From: Sarcina sp. DSM 11001
GTDB taxonomy: Bacteria > Bacillota > Clostridia > Lachnospirales > Lachnospiraceae
Direction of reading: 5' to 3'
Length of the DNA stretch: 64,000 nucleotides
Assembly: GCF_900101015.1 (NCBI RefSeq)
Contig: NZ_FNFZ01000024.1
Coordinates: forward strand, 1-64,000
Both the position numbers and the translations under genes were made by a program. This document shows, piece after piece, positions 24,927 through 33,689 of the stretch. The notes under the pieces were generated by a model. The model did no database searches and had not been told where the DNA came from. It saw nothing but the letters and a program-made list of their open reading frames with translations. How positions within the stretch are numbered: position 1 is the first letter of the stretch; each line of letters starts with the position of its first letter.

Positions 24927-27228
24927 TTGTAAATGTCAGCTCTCTTGTGATCTCCATGGGAATGCCGTACTCTGCCGCTTCATCCTCATCACTGGAGATT
25001 CCTGTCTGGGGATCCTCTCTGACAATGTTCGTATAATTCATATAGAGTGTTCCCTTTTCACAGGAGATCCCGGTAAAGGAGACCGGATATGGAAATTCCG
25101 TTGTGGTCTTGTTCAGGATGGTCTCTCCGTCATCGGTCACGATGACAAGGGTCACCGCAGTTCCCTCCTGATAGTCGGGATCCTCGCTGCGTCTGGGCGC
25201 CTCGATCCTCGCGGAATAACTGTAGCTTGCAGTCCCGCTGATCTCCATGTCGACCTGGGTCCCTTCCTCAACATAATCTCCCCTGGGGATGGACTGGCCG
25301 ATCACGGTGTCCGGCGCGTATCTGCCGCTGGTATCTGTGACAACTGCCTCCCCCGGAACGAGCCCGGCCTGCAGGAGCGCTGTAGCGGCTTCCTGTTCAG
25401 AAAGGCCCAGGATGTTCGGGACCTGGATCAGACCGGAAAGATCAGGGCCGATACTCACATATAATGTGATCTCGGAGCCAGCGGGGACCTCAGTGTCCGC
25501 CTCAGGATCCTGACCTTCGACATATCCGGCGTTGACTTCGTCGCTGTATACCTCCTGAACAGCAGGGAAGAGTCCGAGCTCCTGCAGGATGTTTTCCGCT
25601 TCTTCTCTGGAATGATCCACCACTTCAGGCACCATGACCCTGTCCACTCTGACGACGGTGATCGTGACGGTCGCGCCGCGCTGGACCATCTGGCCTTCCG
25701 CGGCATTGGCAGCCATGACGATTCCCTCGTCATAAAGGTCGGAGATGTCATAGATGATCTCCCACCTGAGACCGGCGCGTTCGATCGCCTCCTGTGCTTC
25801 TCTGGCTGTCAGGCCGACGACCCGGGGCATTGCCACGGTATTGGAAACCTGCTGTTGCTGCTGTTCGGGCGCCTCTTCCTGTACAGCCTCTTCCGGCTGG
25901 CTTTCCTCCACAGGTGTCTGCGCCGCAGCGGCCTCTTCATCCTTCTTCGCTGAGGAAGCTGCCCTGTTATGGAGCACGAGGATAAAGACGACGATGACTG
26001 TTATGACAGCAAGGACCGAGAGGATCTGGACAAGCCTGTCGAGCCTCTTTTCCTCGATCTCCAGTTCCTGATCCTCGTCATTTTTGTCCTTCGGATGGAA
26101 CAGAGGATCCTGGGAAGAGGGACGGCCGGAGGCATTTTCCCTGTCAGTATTTTCAGGACCGGAGACAGCTCCTGTCTCTTTGTCTGCCGGACGGACATCT
26201 GCCCCGGCTCCCGCGGGCCGCTTCTGGCCCTGGCCGGCTTCCATCTCTGTTTTCCCGTCAGCTGTCATTGCGGCAGCTCCGGCTGTGCCTGCTGCAGCAG
26301 CCCCCGCGGTCTGAGAAGATCTCTTCCGGATCTCTTCCCTCTCGCGGCTGGTCATGGCACGGGTCTCGGCGAGATTCTCCTCCCCGATCCTCCTGACAAA
26401 ATCACCATCCGGATCATTGAGGGAGCGCCTGAGGTCAGACGCCAGCTCATCCATGGTCTGATACCGCCTGTCCGGGCTCTTTTCACAGCATTTGAGCACG
26501 ATCTGCTCCACGCTGTAGGGCAGATCCGGGACCTTTTCACGGGGACTGGGGAAAGGATCCTGTATATGCTGGAGCGCGATAGCAACGGTGGTGTCCCCCT
26601 CGTAAGGGACATTCCCAGTCAGCATCTCATACAGAGTCACACCCAGGGAGTAGACATCGCTCTTTTCATCACTAAATCCGCCCCGCGCCTGTTCGGGAGA
26701 AGTGTAGTGGACCGATCCCATTACATTGGAAGTGATGGTATTGCTGGTGGAGGCCTTCGCGATCCCGAAGTCAGTCACCTTTACCTTCCCTTCCTTGGAA
26801 ATAATGATATTCTGGGGTTTAATGTCTCTGTGGATGATATGGTTCCGGTGAGCCGCGGCAAGTCCCATGGCGACCTGGATGGCCACAGTGACAGCCTCTC
26901 TCGGCGTCAGCCTTTCCTTCTTTTCAATATAGCGCTTGAGGGTGATCCCGTTTACCAGCTCCATGATGATGAAGTGGTTTCCCTTTTCCTCCCCGACGTC
27001 ATAGACATTGACGATATTCGGATGCATCAGGCCTGCAGCGGCCTGGGCTTCTACCCGGAACTTGGAAACGAATGAAGCGTTTTCGGAAAACTCCTGTTTA
27101 AGCACCTTGACAGCGACCATGCGGTTAAGGCGGTGGTCTTTTGCTTTATAGACATCGGACATGCCTCCGGTGCCGACCTTTTCAAGCACCTCATAGCGGT
27201 CCGCTATTAACATACCTATTTTGATCAT
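24919..27228 (-). CDS. prkC: PASTA-domain Ser/Thr protein kinase
   Basis: 769 residues from the ATG at 27228 (GGAGAGTGAC upstream). Kinase domain residues ~10-270: GTGGMSDVY loop, Lys41, HRDIKPQN and DFGIAKA. A juxtamembrane linker rich in Ala/Gly, one membrane helix (VLAVITVIVVFILVLH), a Gln-rich stretch, then three PASTA repeats (PRVVGLTAREAQEAIERAGL, PEVVDHSREEAENI, PNILGLSEQEAATALL) and a short beta-rich C-terminal extension. It senses muropeptides or lipid II outside and phosphorylates envelope, translation and division targets. It lies between its phosphatase and rsgA. Confidence 0.95.
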   Translation of the reverse strand: MIKIGMLIADRYEVLEKVGTGGMSDVYKAKDHRLNRMVAVKVLKQEFSENASFVSKFRVEAQAAAGLMHPNIVNVYDVGEEKGNHFIIMELVNGITLKRYIEKKERLTPREAVTVAIQVAMGLAAAHRNHIIHRDIKPQNIIISKEGKVKVTDFGIAKASTSNTITSNVMGSVHYTSPEQARGGFSDEKSDVYSLGVTLYEMLTGNVPYEGDTTVAIALQHIQDPFPSPREKVPDLPYSVEQIVLKCCEKSPDRRYQTMDELASDLRRSLNDPDGDFVRRIGEENLAETRAMTSREREEIRKRSSQTAGAAAAGTAGAAAMTADGKTEMEAGQGQKRPAGAGADVRPADKETGAVSGPENTDRENASGRPSSQDPLFHPKDKNDEDQELEIEEKRLDRLVQILSVLAVITVIVVFILVLHNRAASSAKKDEEAAAAQTPVEESQPEEAVQEEAPEQQQQQVSNTVAMPRVVGLTAREAQEAIERAGLRWEIIYDISDLYDEGIVMAANAAEGQMVQRGATVTITVVRVDRVMVPEVVDHSREEAENILQELGLFPAVQEVYSDEVNAGYVEGQDPEADTEVPAGSEITLYVSIGPDLSGLIQVPNILGLSEQEAATALLQAGLVPGEAVVTDTSGRYAPDTVIGQSIPRGDYVEEGTQVDMEISGTASYSYSARIEAPRRSEDPDYQEGTAVTLVIVTDDGETILNKTTTEFPYPVSFTGISCEKGTLYMNYTNIVREDPQTGISSDEDEAAEYGIPMEITRELTFTNE

Positions 27229-27360
27229 GTCACTCTCCATGCAGTCTGCGCCGCACCCTCCTTCACCGGGAAGAGGTGTGCCGCTGATCTGTGTTTGCGG
27301 GTGGAAACCGGTTCATGGGGACGGTCACAACACCACATCCCGCCCGGTATCCGGTTCCTT

Positions 27361-28113
27361 TTATTTAGGCCAGCGACCTGTATCAAAAGGGTTTACAAGT
27401 ACGACGGAAATATTGTCCTGCCCTCCCGCCATATTTGCCTCATAGAGAAGCCTGTCGGCAGCTGTTTCCAGACTCCTGTTTTCAAAAACGATCTGCGCGA
27501 TCCGGTCATCGGTCAGCATATTGGTGAGGCCATCCGAGCACAGAAGGAGGATATCCCCGTCAAGCAGGTCTTCTCTGTAAAAATCCACGACCAGCTCCTG
27601 TTCGGCACCGACTGCCCTGGTAATGATGTTCCTGTTGGGAAGCGTGCGGGCAGTCTCCCTGTCGACCTTGCCCGCCTGGATCAGTTCCTCCACATAGGAA
27701 TGGTCGACGGTGACCTGCCTGATCCTGGAAGGCGCGTGCAGAACGTATAGCCTGCTGTCTCCCACATTTGCGGCCAGAAGCCTTGATCCTGAGACAGAGG
27801 CAGCCACAAATGTCGTGCCCATGCCGTGCATTGCGGGATTCGCCGCGCCCTCTTCCTGCAGACCCCTGTTCGCCTCTTTGAGCGCGAGGTCCAGAGCCCG
27901 GGAAGCATTCGTTTCCTGCGACTGTACGATATTCGCAGCGACTGTGTCAACCGTGTAGCGGGATGCGTACTCTCCGGCATTATGGCCGCCCATCCCGTCC
28001 GCAACGATGTACAGATTGGGAAGAGGCCCCATGGCAATGTCGCTCGTAAACACGTAATCCTGATTGTTTTTTCTCTTTCTTCCAGTATCCGTAATAGAAA
28101 AAGATGAAGGCAT
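27361..28113 (-). CDS. stp: PP2C-type protein serine/threonine phosphatase
   Basis: 250 residues with PP2C metal-binding motifs: VADGMGGHNAGEYAS, SDGLTNML and GGQDNISVV. It reverses phosphorylation by PrkC. Length and position (between rlmN and prkC) match Firmicutes Stp/PrpC. Confidence 0.95.
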   Translation of the reverse strand: MPSSFSITDTGRKRKNNQDYVFTSDIAMGPLPNLYIVADGMGGHNAGEYASRYTVDTVAANIVQSQETNASRALDLALKEANRGLQEEGAANPAMHGMGTTFVAASVSGSRLLAANVGDSRLYVLHAPSRIRQVTVDHSYVEELIQAGKVDRETARTLPNRNIITRAVGAEQELVVDFYREDLLDGDILLLCSDGLTNMLTDDRIAQIVFENRSLETAADRLLYEANMAGGQDNISVVLVNPFDTGRWPK

Positions 28114-28143
28114 GATCTTCCGTCTCCCTGGTTTTATCGTCTG

Positions 28144-28187
28144 GTGTGACGCCTCAATAATTCTAATTTATGATTGAGACGGCACAC
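28144..28187 (-). other. Hairpin containing the rlmN stop codon
   Basis: GTGTGACGCCTCAAT (28144-28158) and ATTGAGACGGCACAC (28173-28187) pair at 13 of 15 positions. The TAA of rlmN (28168-28170) lies in the loop and the last codons lie in one arm. There is no T run on the minus strand, so it is more likely an mRNA stability or processing structure between rlmN and stp than a terminator. Confidence 0.45.
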
Positions 28188-29292
28188 TAGTCTCGTTCTT
28201 TCTATTTTCCCGGCTTGAATATCTGTTGCGCAGCTGTCCGCATGCGCCCTCGATATCTTTTCCAAGTGCTCTTCTAATACTAACATTTACGCCGTTAATT
28301 TCAAGTTTCTTTTTGAAAGCCTGGACTGCTGTATTGTCCGGCCGGACAAATTCCCGCTCGCGCACCGGGTTGACCGGGATCAGATTGATATGGGCCTTCA
28401 GGGGTTTCGCAAGCTCCGCCAGCCCCTGAGCCTGGGCGGGGCCGTCATTTACTCCGCTGATCAGGCTGTATTCAAAGGTGATCTGCCTGCCTGTTTTCTG
28501 ATAATACCGGCTGCAGGCCTCCATGAGCTGCGCGATGGAATATTTGTTGGCGACAGGCATGATCCTGCGCCGCTCCTCATCCGTAGAGGCATGCAGAGAC
28601 AGGGCGAGAGTGATATGCAGCCCCTCCTCGGCCAGGCGGTAAATGTTAGGGACGATCCCGCAGGTCGAGACCGTCACATTGCGCTGGCTCAGATTCATCC
28701 CCTCAGGACAGGTCAAAAGACGCAGAAAACGGATAAGATTGTCATAGTTGTCGAGGGGTTCTCCCATCCCCATGACTACTACATGGGAGATATTCTCTCC
28801 TGTCTCCCTCCTGATGGCGTAGATCTGTTCCAGCATTTCCGATGGAGAAAGGGACCTGACCAGTCCGTGAAGCGTCGAGGCGCAGAACCTGCAGCCCATC
28901 CGGCAGCCCACCTGCGAGGAAATGCAGACGCTGTTGCCGAATTTATAGCGCATAAAAACGCTCTCGACCAGGCACCCGTCCGGCAGGCGGAAAAGAAATT
29001 TCTGCGTCCCGTCGATACGGGAGGTCTGTCTGTCCGCCACAGAAGCTGTCACCAGAGGATATTCTCCGGCCAGGCTCTGGCGGAGGGCAGCCGGGAGATT
29101 GGTCATCTCCTCATACCCGCGGACATGGCGGACGTGGAGCCACTGGAAAATCTGCTTCGCCCGGAAGGCGGGCAGACCTTTTTCCCTGATGAGTCTGGTC
29201 AGTTCCTCCAGATCCATGGATTTCAGGTCGCGCTTTCCGGAGTCTTCTCCCTGCCCGGATGCGCCGGTTTTTTCTTCCTGTAAACTGGTCAT
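28168..29292 (-). CDS. rlmN: 23S rRNA/tRNA adenine C2-methyltransferase
   Basis: 374 residues from the ATG at 29292. Radical-SAM cluster motif CRMGCRFC, the GMGEPLDNYDN segment, and the resolving Cys near the C-terminus (EGACGQL), as in RlmN. It methylates A2503 of 23S rRNA and A37 of some tRNAs. The frame extends upstream without a ribosome binding site; GAGG precedes the chosen start. Confidence 0.93.
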   Translation of the reverse strand: MTSLQEEKTGASGQGEDSGKRDLKSMDLEELTRLIREKGLPAFRAKQIFQWLHVRHVRGYEEMTNLPAALRQSLAGEYPLVTASVADRQTSRIDGTQKFLFRLPDGCLVESVFMRYKFGNSVCISSQVGCRMGCRFCASTLHGLVRSLSPSEMLEQIYAIRRETGENISHVVVMGMGEPLDNYDNLIRFLRLLTCPEGMNLSQRNVTVSTCGIVPNIYRLAEEGLHITLALSLHASTDEERRRIMPVANKYSIAQLMEACSRYYQKTGRQITFEYSLISGVNDGPAQAQGLAELAKPLKAHINLIPVNPVREREFVRPDNTAVQAFKKKLEINGVNVSIRRALGKDIEGACGQLRNRYSSRENRKNETSVPSQS

Positions 29293-29360
29293 AAAAGTAA
29301 TCCTCAGTTTCCGGTCGCCCCCGGCCGGGGTGTGACCATGAACCGCGAAACACATCAATA

Positions 29361-30791
29361 TTACATCTTTCGGAACCTGGCTATAAAAAAACCGTCCGTG
29401 CCGTGGACATGAGGCAGCAGCTGGAGGGTATTGCCCCTGATGCCGGGGATCCCGGCAGGAAGATAAGGAGAGAGGTCCTCCGGCACAAGCCCCAGTACAG
29501 AGGCGATCCATTCGGCGTTTTCCTCATTTTCCCTCCTGCTGATCGTGCAGGTGCTGTAGATCAGGGTCCCGCCCTTTTTGAGATATTTCACAGCACTGGA
29601 CAGGATCTGCCGCTGGAGCTCCTGAAGATCCCGGATTCCCTCCAGGCTGGCCCGGTATTTGATATCCCTTTTTTTGCCGATCACACCGAGCCCGGAGCAG
29701 GGAAGGTCGCAGAGCAGGACATCGGCGGCTCCCTCTTCCTCCGGCGGGGCAGTGCGCGCGTCCCTGGCAGCTGCCGTGAGATTGGGCAGATGCAGGCGGG
29801 CGGCTCCCTCTCTGATCCTGTCTGTTTTTTTCTGCGTCAGGTCAAAGGAACAGACATGTCCGCAGTTCTCTTTTCCCAGCGTCCTCAGTATGTCCGCTGC
29901 CAGAAAACTCTTGCCCCCCGGGGCGGCGCAGACGTCATACACTGTCTCAGAACCCTGCAGCCCCGCCGCTTCCACGGCGAGCATGGAGCTCTCATCCTGG
30001 ACTGTCCACAATCCCCCGGCAAATCCGGGAAGCCTGCTCAGGTCCGACGTTTTACGCAGGAAATAGCTCCGGGGCAGCCATCTGCCCTTCTCGATCAGGA
30101 CTCCTGCCGAGCGGAGCCGGTCCAGAAGGTCCCGGGTTTCCTCCGGTGAAGGATCTCCGCATATCCGCATCGTGACAGGCCGGATCTCCATCAGGGCAGC
30201 CAGGAGCAGCTCTGTCTGTTCCTGCCCCAGCTCTTCTTCCCACATCCTGACAAGCCATTCCGGCATGGACTGGCGGAGATGGGCTCCGTCCTCCGGCTCT
30301 CTCTGTGCAGCAGCTTCTCTGGCAGAGTTCCGGAGAACGCCGTTCACAAAACCGGACAGCCCTGAAGGGGCATGGCACCTGACAAGGCGGACGGATTCAT
30401 TGCAGGCCGCACTGTCCGGAACCGCGTCCATATAATAGATCTGATAGATCCCCATCCGCAGGATCTGCCGGATAACGGGATGCAGCCGGGTCACAGACCG
30501 GTGTGTCAGCTGCTCGATCCTGGCGTCCAGCCACATCCTGCGCTCAATGACTCCCTCCAGCAGACGCTTGATGAAGGCGCGCTCCGAAGCCGTCATCCGG
30601 GAGCAGTCATCCAGTGTCCTCTTGACCAGGACATTGCTGAATGTCCCGTCCTTTTCATACGAAAGAAGGGCAAGCAGGACAGCCTCTCTGGCGTCCTTCA
30701 CTGCCCTTCCGTTTTCTGTTTTCTGTACAGGGACAGCCTTCCCGGCAGTATCCCCCTTATTTTTCCTGCGGCTTATCTGCTTCGGGCTCAT
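29361..30791 (-). CDS. rsmB: 16S rRNA cytosine-967 C5-methyltransferase
   Basis: 476 residues. N-terminal NusB-like helical domain (~30-170), then a Rossmann methyltransferase domain with YDVCAAPGGKSFLAADIL and the two cysteines in CDLPCSGLG and STCTISRREN (the latter catalytic). It uses SAM to methylate C967 of 16S rRNA. Its start overlaps the stop of the upstream metalloprotease by 4 nt. Confidence 0.93.
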   Translation of the reverse strand: MSPKQISRRKNKGDTAGKAVPVQKTENGRAVKDAREAVLLALLSYEKDGTFSNVLVKRTLDDCSRMTASERAFIKRLLEGVIERRMWLDARIEQLTHRSVTRLHPVIRQILRMGIYQIYYMDAVPDSAACNESVRLVRCHAPSGLSGFVNGVLRNSAREAAAQREPEDGAHLRQSMPEWLVRMWEEELGQEQTELLLAALMEIRPVTMRICGDPSPEETRDLLDRLRSAGVLIEKGRWLPRSYFLRKTSDLSRLPGFAGGLWTVQDESSMLAVEAAGLQGSETVYDVCAAPGGKSFLAADILRTLGKENCGHVCSFDLTQKKTDRIREGAARLHLPNLTAAARDARTAPPEEEGAADVLLCDLPCSGLGVIGKKRDIKYRASLEGIRDLQELQRQILSSAVKYLKKGGTLIYSTCTISRRENEENAEWIASVLGLVPEDLSPYLPAGIPGIRGNTLQLLPHVHGTDGFFIARFRKM

Positions 30792-31489
30792 CTGCGTCGA
30801 CGTCCTCCGTTGACAAGCATGAGCAGACGCAGGAGCTGGAGCACGGAAGCCGCTGCAGAGGCGACATAGGTCATCGCCGCGGCATTGAGGACGGCGCGGC
30901 TGCTCTTGACCTCCGTGTCGCCAAGAATCCCATAATCCTGGAGCATGACCAGGGCGCGGTGAGAAGCATCGAACTCAACAGGGAGCGTCACCAGCTGGAA
31001 CAGGACTCCGAAAGAAAAGAGATAAACTCCGATCATGGCCAGAGACTGGTTCAGTCCGAAGATCAGTCCCAGCATGACGATCCAGATGCCCAGATTACTG
31101 CCGATATTCGCGACCGGCACCAGGGCTGTCCTGAGCCTGAGCGGCAGATATCCGGTCTCATGCTGCATGACATGCCCGCACTCATGGGCCGCCACTCCGA
31201 TCGCAGCTACTGAAGTGGAGTTATAGGTCGCGTCCGACAGATTGACCACTCCCCTGGAGGGGTCATAGTGGTCCGTGAGCTCGCCGGCTACGTGCTGGAC
31301 GGTCACACCGACTACTCCGTTCCTGCGCAGGATCGCCTCCGCTGCCTGGGCACCGGTTATACCGGACGCAGAGCGGATACCCGCGTATTTCCTGTAAGTC
31401 GATTTGACATGGGCGCTTGCCACAAGGCACAGGACCGCGCCGATGATCACAAGCAGATAGGTTGTGTCAAATCCATATCCATAATACAT
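30788..31489 (-). CDS. yugP: Membrane zinc metallopeptidase, YugP family
   Basis: 233 residues with the zinc motif AAHECGHVMQH and three to four membrane segments (N-terminal YLLVIIGAVLCLVASAH, central IWIVMLGLIFGL and SLAMIGVYLFSFGVLF, and a C-terminal one). AAAGGAGG precedes the ATG. YugP-type proteins sit between fmt and rsmB in many Clostridia. The 18-bp array lies just upstream, in its leader. Confidence 0.9.
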   Translation of the reverse strand: MYYGYGFDTTYLLVIIGAVLCLVASAHVKSTYRKYAGIRSASGITGAQAAEAILRRNGVVGVTVQHVAGELTDHYDPSRGVVNLSDATYNSTSVAAIGVAAHECGHVMQHETGYLPLRLRTALVPVANIGSNLGIWIVMLGLIFGLNQSLAMIGVYLFSFGVLFQLVTLPVEFDASHRALVMLQDYGILGDTEVKSSRAVLNAAAMTYVASAAASVLQLLRLLMLVNGGRRRR

Positions 31490-31530
31490 AAGAGGCCTCC
31501 TTTCAGAATGCCTTTCATTCTCACTGTTTC

Positions 31531-31674
31531 ATCATTGTTTTAGCTCTGTTTGCTGTTTTATCTCTGTTTATTGTTTTGTCTGTGTTTGCTGTTTTATCTT
31601 AGTTTACTGTTTTGTCTGTGCTTGCTGTTTTATCTCAGTTTACTGATTTGTCTCTGTTTTCTGCCTTGTCTCAG
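31531..31674. repeat. 18-bp tandem array, 8 units
   Basis: Units of the form TTTGCTGTTTTATCTCAG (alternating with TTTACTGTTTTGTCTGTG, giving a 36-bp super-period) run 42 to 185 bp upstream of the YugP start. They read as a Leu/Cys-rich frame on the plus strand, but no ribosome binding site supports a gene. Confidence 0.9.
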
Positions 31675-31809
31675 TTCCAATCAGGATTATGACGCTGACT
31701 TGTTGAAAAAGTGTTGCCAAATTATAAAAAAATTATATTTTTCAAAATCAGTGACAAAACTTCAAGTGCGGCGAAGCTTCAGAAATCCGGTGGTAAAACC
31801 GGTGCAGGT

Positions 31810-31905
31810 GTTCAGCCATGGGTTTGGCCATCAGTTCCCGAGAACTTGATATACCACTCCAGATGCCTTGCGTGAGTCGTTCAGCCATGGGTTTGGCCAT
31901 CAGTT
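31810..31905. repeat. Direct repeat duplicating the fmt 3' end
   Basis: A 27-bp sequence at 31810-31836 recurs at 31879-31905, offset 69 bp; similarity extends further into fmt. The second copy holds the fmt stop (TGA, 31900-31902). Read on the minus strand, both copies encode VLGN followed by TGA. The stretch 31675-31809 has nothing else. Confidence 0.9.
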
Positions 31906-32859
31906 TCCAAGAACCTTTCCGGCGCCGACAGCATTTCCCCGCAGAAACGCATCCGTTCCCATTCTCTTCTTTCCTTCCGCCTGAACCTCCAACAGAGCGA
32001 GAGTTCCTTCTCCGGCTGTCACATAGATGGTTTTTTTGTCGACTGCGGAAACCATGCCCGGCATCGACTGCTGTCCGGATTTTCCCGGATTTGCCTCTTT
32101 TTCCACTACCTCTGCCTTCCAGATCTTGAGGACATGGCCGTCGAGAGTGGTATATGCCCCCGGCCAGGGGAGCATGCCGCGCATCCTTCTTTCTATTTCC
32201 GCAGCCGGAAGGGTCCAGTCGATCTCTCCCATCTCCTTGCGGAGCATGGGCGCATAGGTGGATTCTTCATTGTTCTGCCGGACCGGGTGGATATCCCCGG
32301 CCTCGATCATGGGCAGATACCGCACGATCATCTCCCCGCCGAGCACGGCGAGCTTTTCATAGAGGCTTTCCCCTGTCTCTCCGGGACCGATCGGAACTTT
32401 TTCCTGGAACAGGATGTCGCCTGTGTCGAGTCCTGCGTCCATCTGCATCAGAGTGATCCCGCTCTCAGGGTCTCCGTTGATGACCGCCCACTGGATCGGC
32501 GCAGCTCCCCGGAGTCTGGGAAGGAGTGAAGCATGGATATTGACGCATCCCAGACGCGGGATGTCGAGCAGCTCCTGGGGAAGGATCTGTCCAAAAGCGG
32601 CGACGACGATCAGGTCTGGAGCAAGCTGGCGAATCTTTTCGATGGCTTCTGGATCCCGGATGCGAGACGGCTGAAAAACCGGGACATTCCATTTCTCCGC
32701 GCAGATCTTCACCGGAGTCTGGATGACTTTCCTGCCTCGTCCCTTCTGCCTGTCCGGCTGTGTGACCGCAAGGATCACCTGCTGACCGTCCCGGCACAGG
32801 GCGTCAAGAGCTGAAACTGCAAAATCGGGGGTTCCCATAAATATGATCTTCAAATCCAC
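31900..32859 (-). CDS. fmt: Methionyl-tRNA formyltransferase
   Basis: 319 residues. N-terminal formyltransferase domain with HASLLPRLRGAAPIQWA and DAGLDTGDIL (catalytic Asn-His-Asp set), C-terminal OB-like domain. It formylates initiator Met-tRNA using 10-formyl-THF. Partner of the adjacent peptide deformylase. The 3' end is duplicated downstream. Confidence 0.95.
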   Translation of the reverse strand: MDLKIIFMGTPDFAVSALDALCRDGQQVILAVTQPDRQKGRGRKVIQTPVKICAEKWNVPVFQPSRIRDPEAIEKIRQLAPDLIVVAAFGQILPQELLDIPRLGCVNIHASLLPRLRGAAPIQWAVINGDPESGITLMQMDAGLDTGDILFQEKVPIGPGETGESLYEKLAVLGGEMIVRYLPMIEAGDIHPVRQNNEESTYAPMLRKEMGEIDWTLPAAEIERRMRGMLPWPGAYTTLDGHVLKIWKAEVVEKEANPGKSGQQSMPGMVSAVDKKTIYVTAGEGTLALLEVQAEGKKRMGTDAFLRGNAVGAGKVLGN

Positions 32860-32902
32860 CTCCTGTTATCCTGATTACACAAGCCGGGTTACCTGATCCT
32901 GA

Positions 32903-33433
32903 TCATTCAGGCCGTTTCTCAGGCTTGTCCTCTTCTCCATTTCCTTCCTCTGCATTTTCCTCAAACTCAGAGGCATCGTGCAGTTCGCCGTTGACCTTTT
33001 CTACATAAAGATGACCGTCCAGATGATCCAGCTCATGGCAGATCGCACGGGCGAGGAACTCCTCCGCCTCCATCTCCCATTCATTCATATCCAGATCATT
33101 ATAGCGGACGACGACACGGTTGGGGCGGGTCACCTCTCCGAGCTTACCGGGGACGGACAGGCATCCTTCGTACCCTGTCTGTTCTCCGTCCTGTTCGATG
33201 ATCTCTGGATTGAGCATCGTGTAGGGTTCATCCTGTTCCTCAGTGACATCGATGACGACAATGCGTCTGAGAATGCCCACCTGAGGGGCAGCCAGCCCGA
33301 CTCCGCCGGCATCATACATAGTCTCCAGCATATCCGCAGCCAGTGCCCGGATGCGGGGGGTTACTTCAGTGATCTCTTTTGCCCTCTTTTCCAGAACAGG
33401 ATCTCCCATTTCTCTGATATTTCGAAGTGACAT
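32903..33433 (-). CDS. def: Peptide deformylase
   Basis: 176 residues. All three deformylase motifs: GGVGLAAPQVG, EGCLSVPG (metal Cys) and CHELDHLDG (HExxH variant in HELDH). It removes formyl groups from nascent chains. The last ~20 residues are acidic (EENAEEGNGEEDKPE) and outside the domain. Located between priA and fmt. Confidence 0.95.
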   Translation of the reverse strand: MSLRNIREMGDPVLEKRAKEITEVTPRIRALAADMLETMYDAGGVGLAAPQVGILRRIVVIDVTEEQDEPYTMLNPEIIEQDGEQTGYEGCLSVPGKLGEVTRPNRVVVRYNDLDMNEWEMEAEEFLARAICHELDHLDGHLYVEKVNGELHDASEFEENAEEGNGEEDKPEKRPE

Positions 33434-33637
33434 AGTCTCCCTTTCCTAATTTTTCTTTTACCTGCTATTATCTTTTATCTGTCTTTATCTTTTATGTATT
33501 TTTACATTAATTTCTATGTTTCAGGTGACTGACCGTTTCCGCTTTTTCTCCCGGTTTTCCGTCTGTCCGCATGCCATACAGCCGGAACAGAATCATACGG
33601 AGCATGATCAGACGGAACATGATCAGGCGGATCGAGC

Positions 33638-33689
33638 ATTCCTCTCAATCATTCTTCTCAATTATTCCTCTCAATTGTTCCTTTCAAAA
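33638..33689. repeat. 13-bp array that quadruplicates the priA stop codon
   Basis: Four 13-bp units (ATTCCTCTCAATC and variants). TCA, the complement of TGA, occurs at 33645, 33658, 33671 and 33684; the last is the priA stop. At 13-bp steps the TGAs fall in all three frames. Confidence 0.95.

Noticed and set aside
31550-31849. Leu/Cys-rich plus-strand ORF
   Set aside because: It is the 18-bp array translated; no ribosome binding site and no continuation into a recognisable protein.
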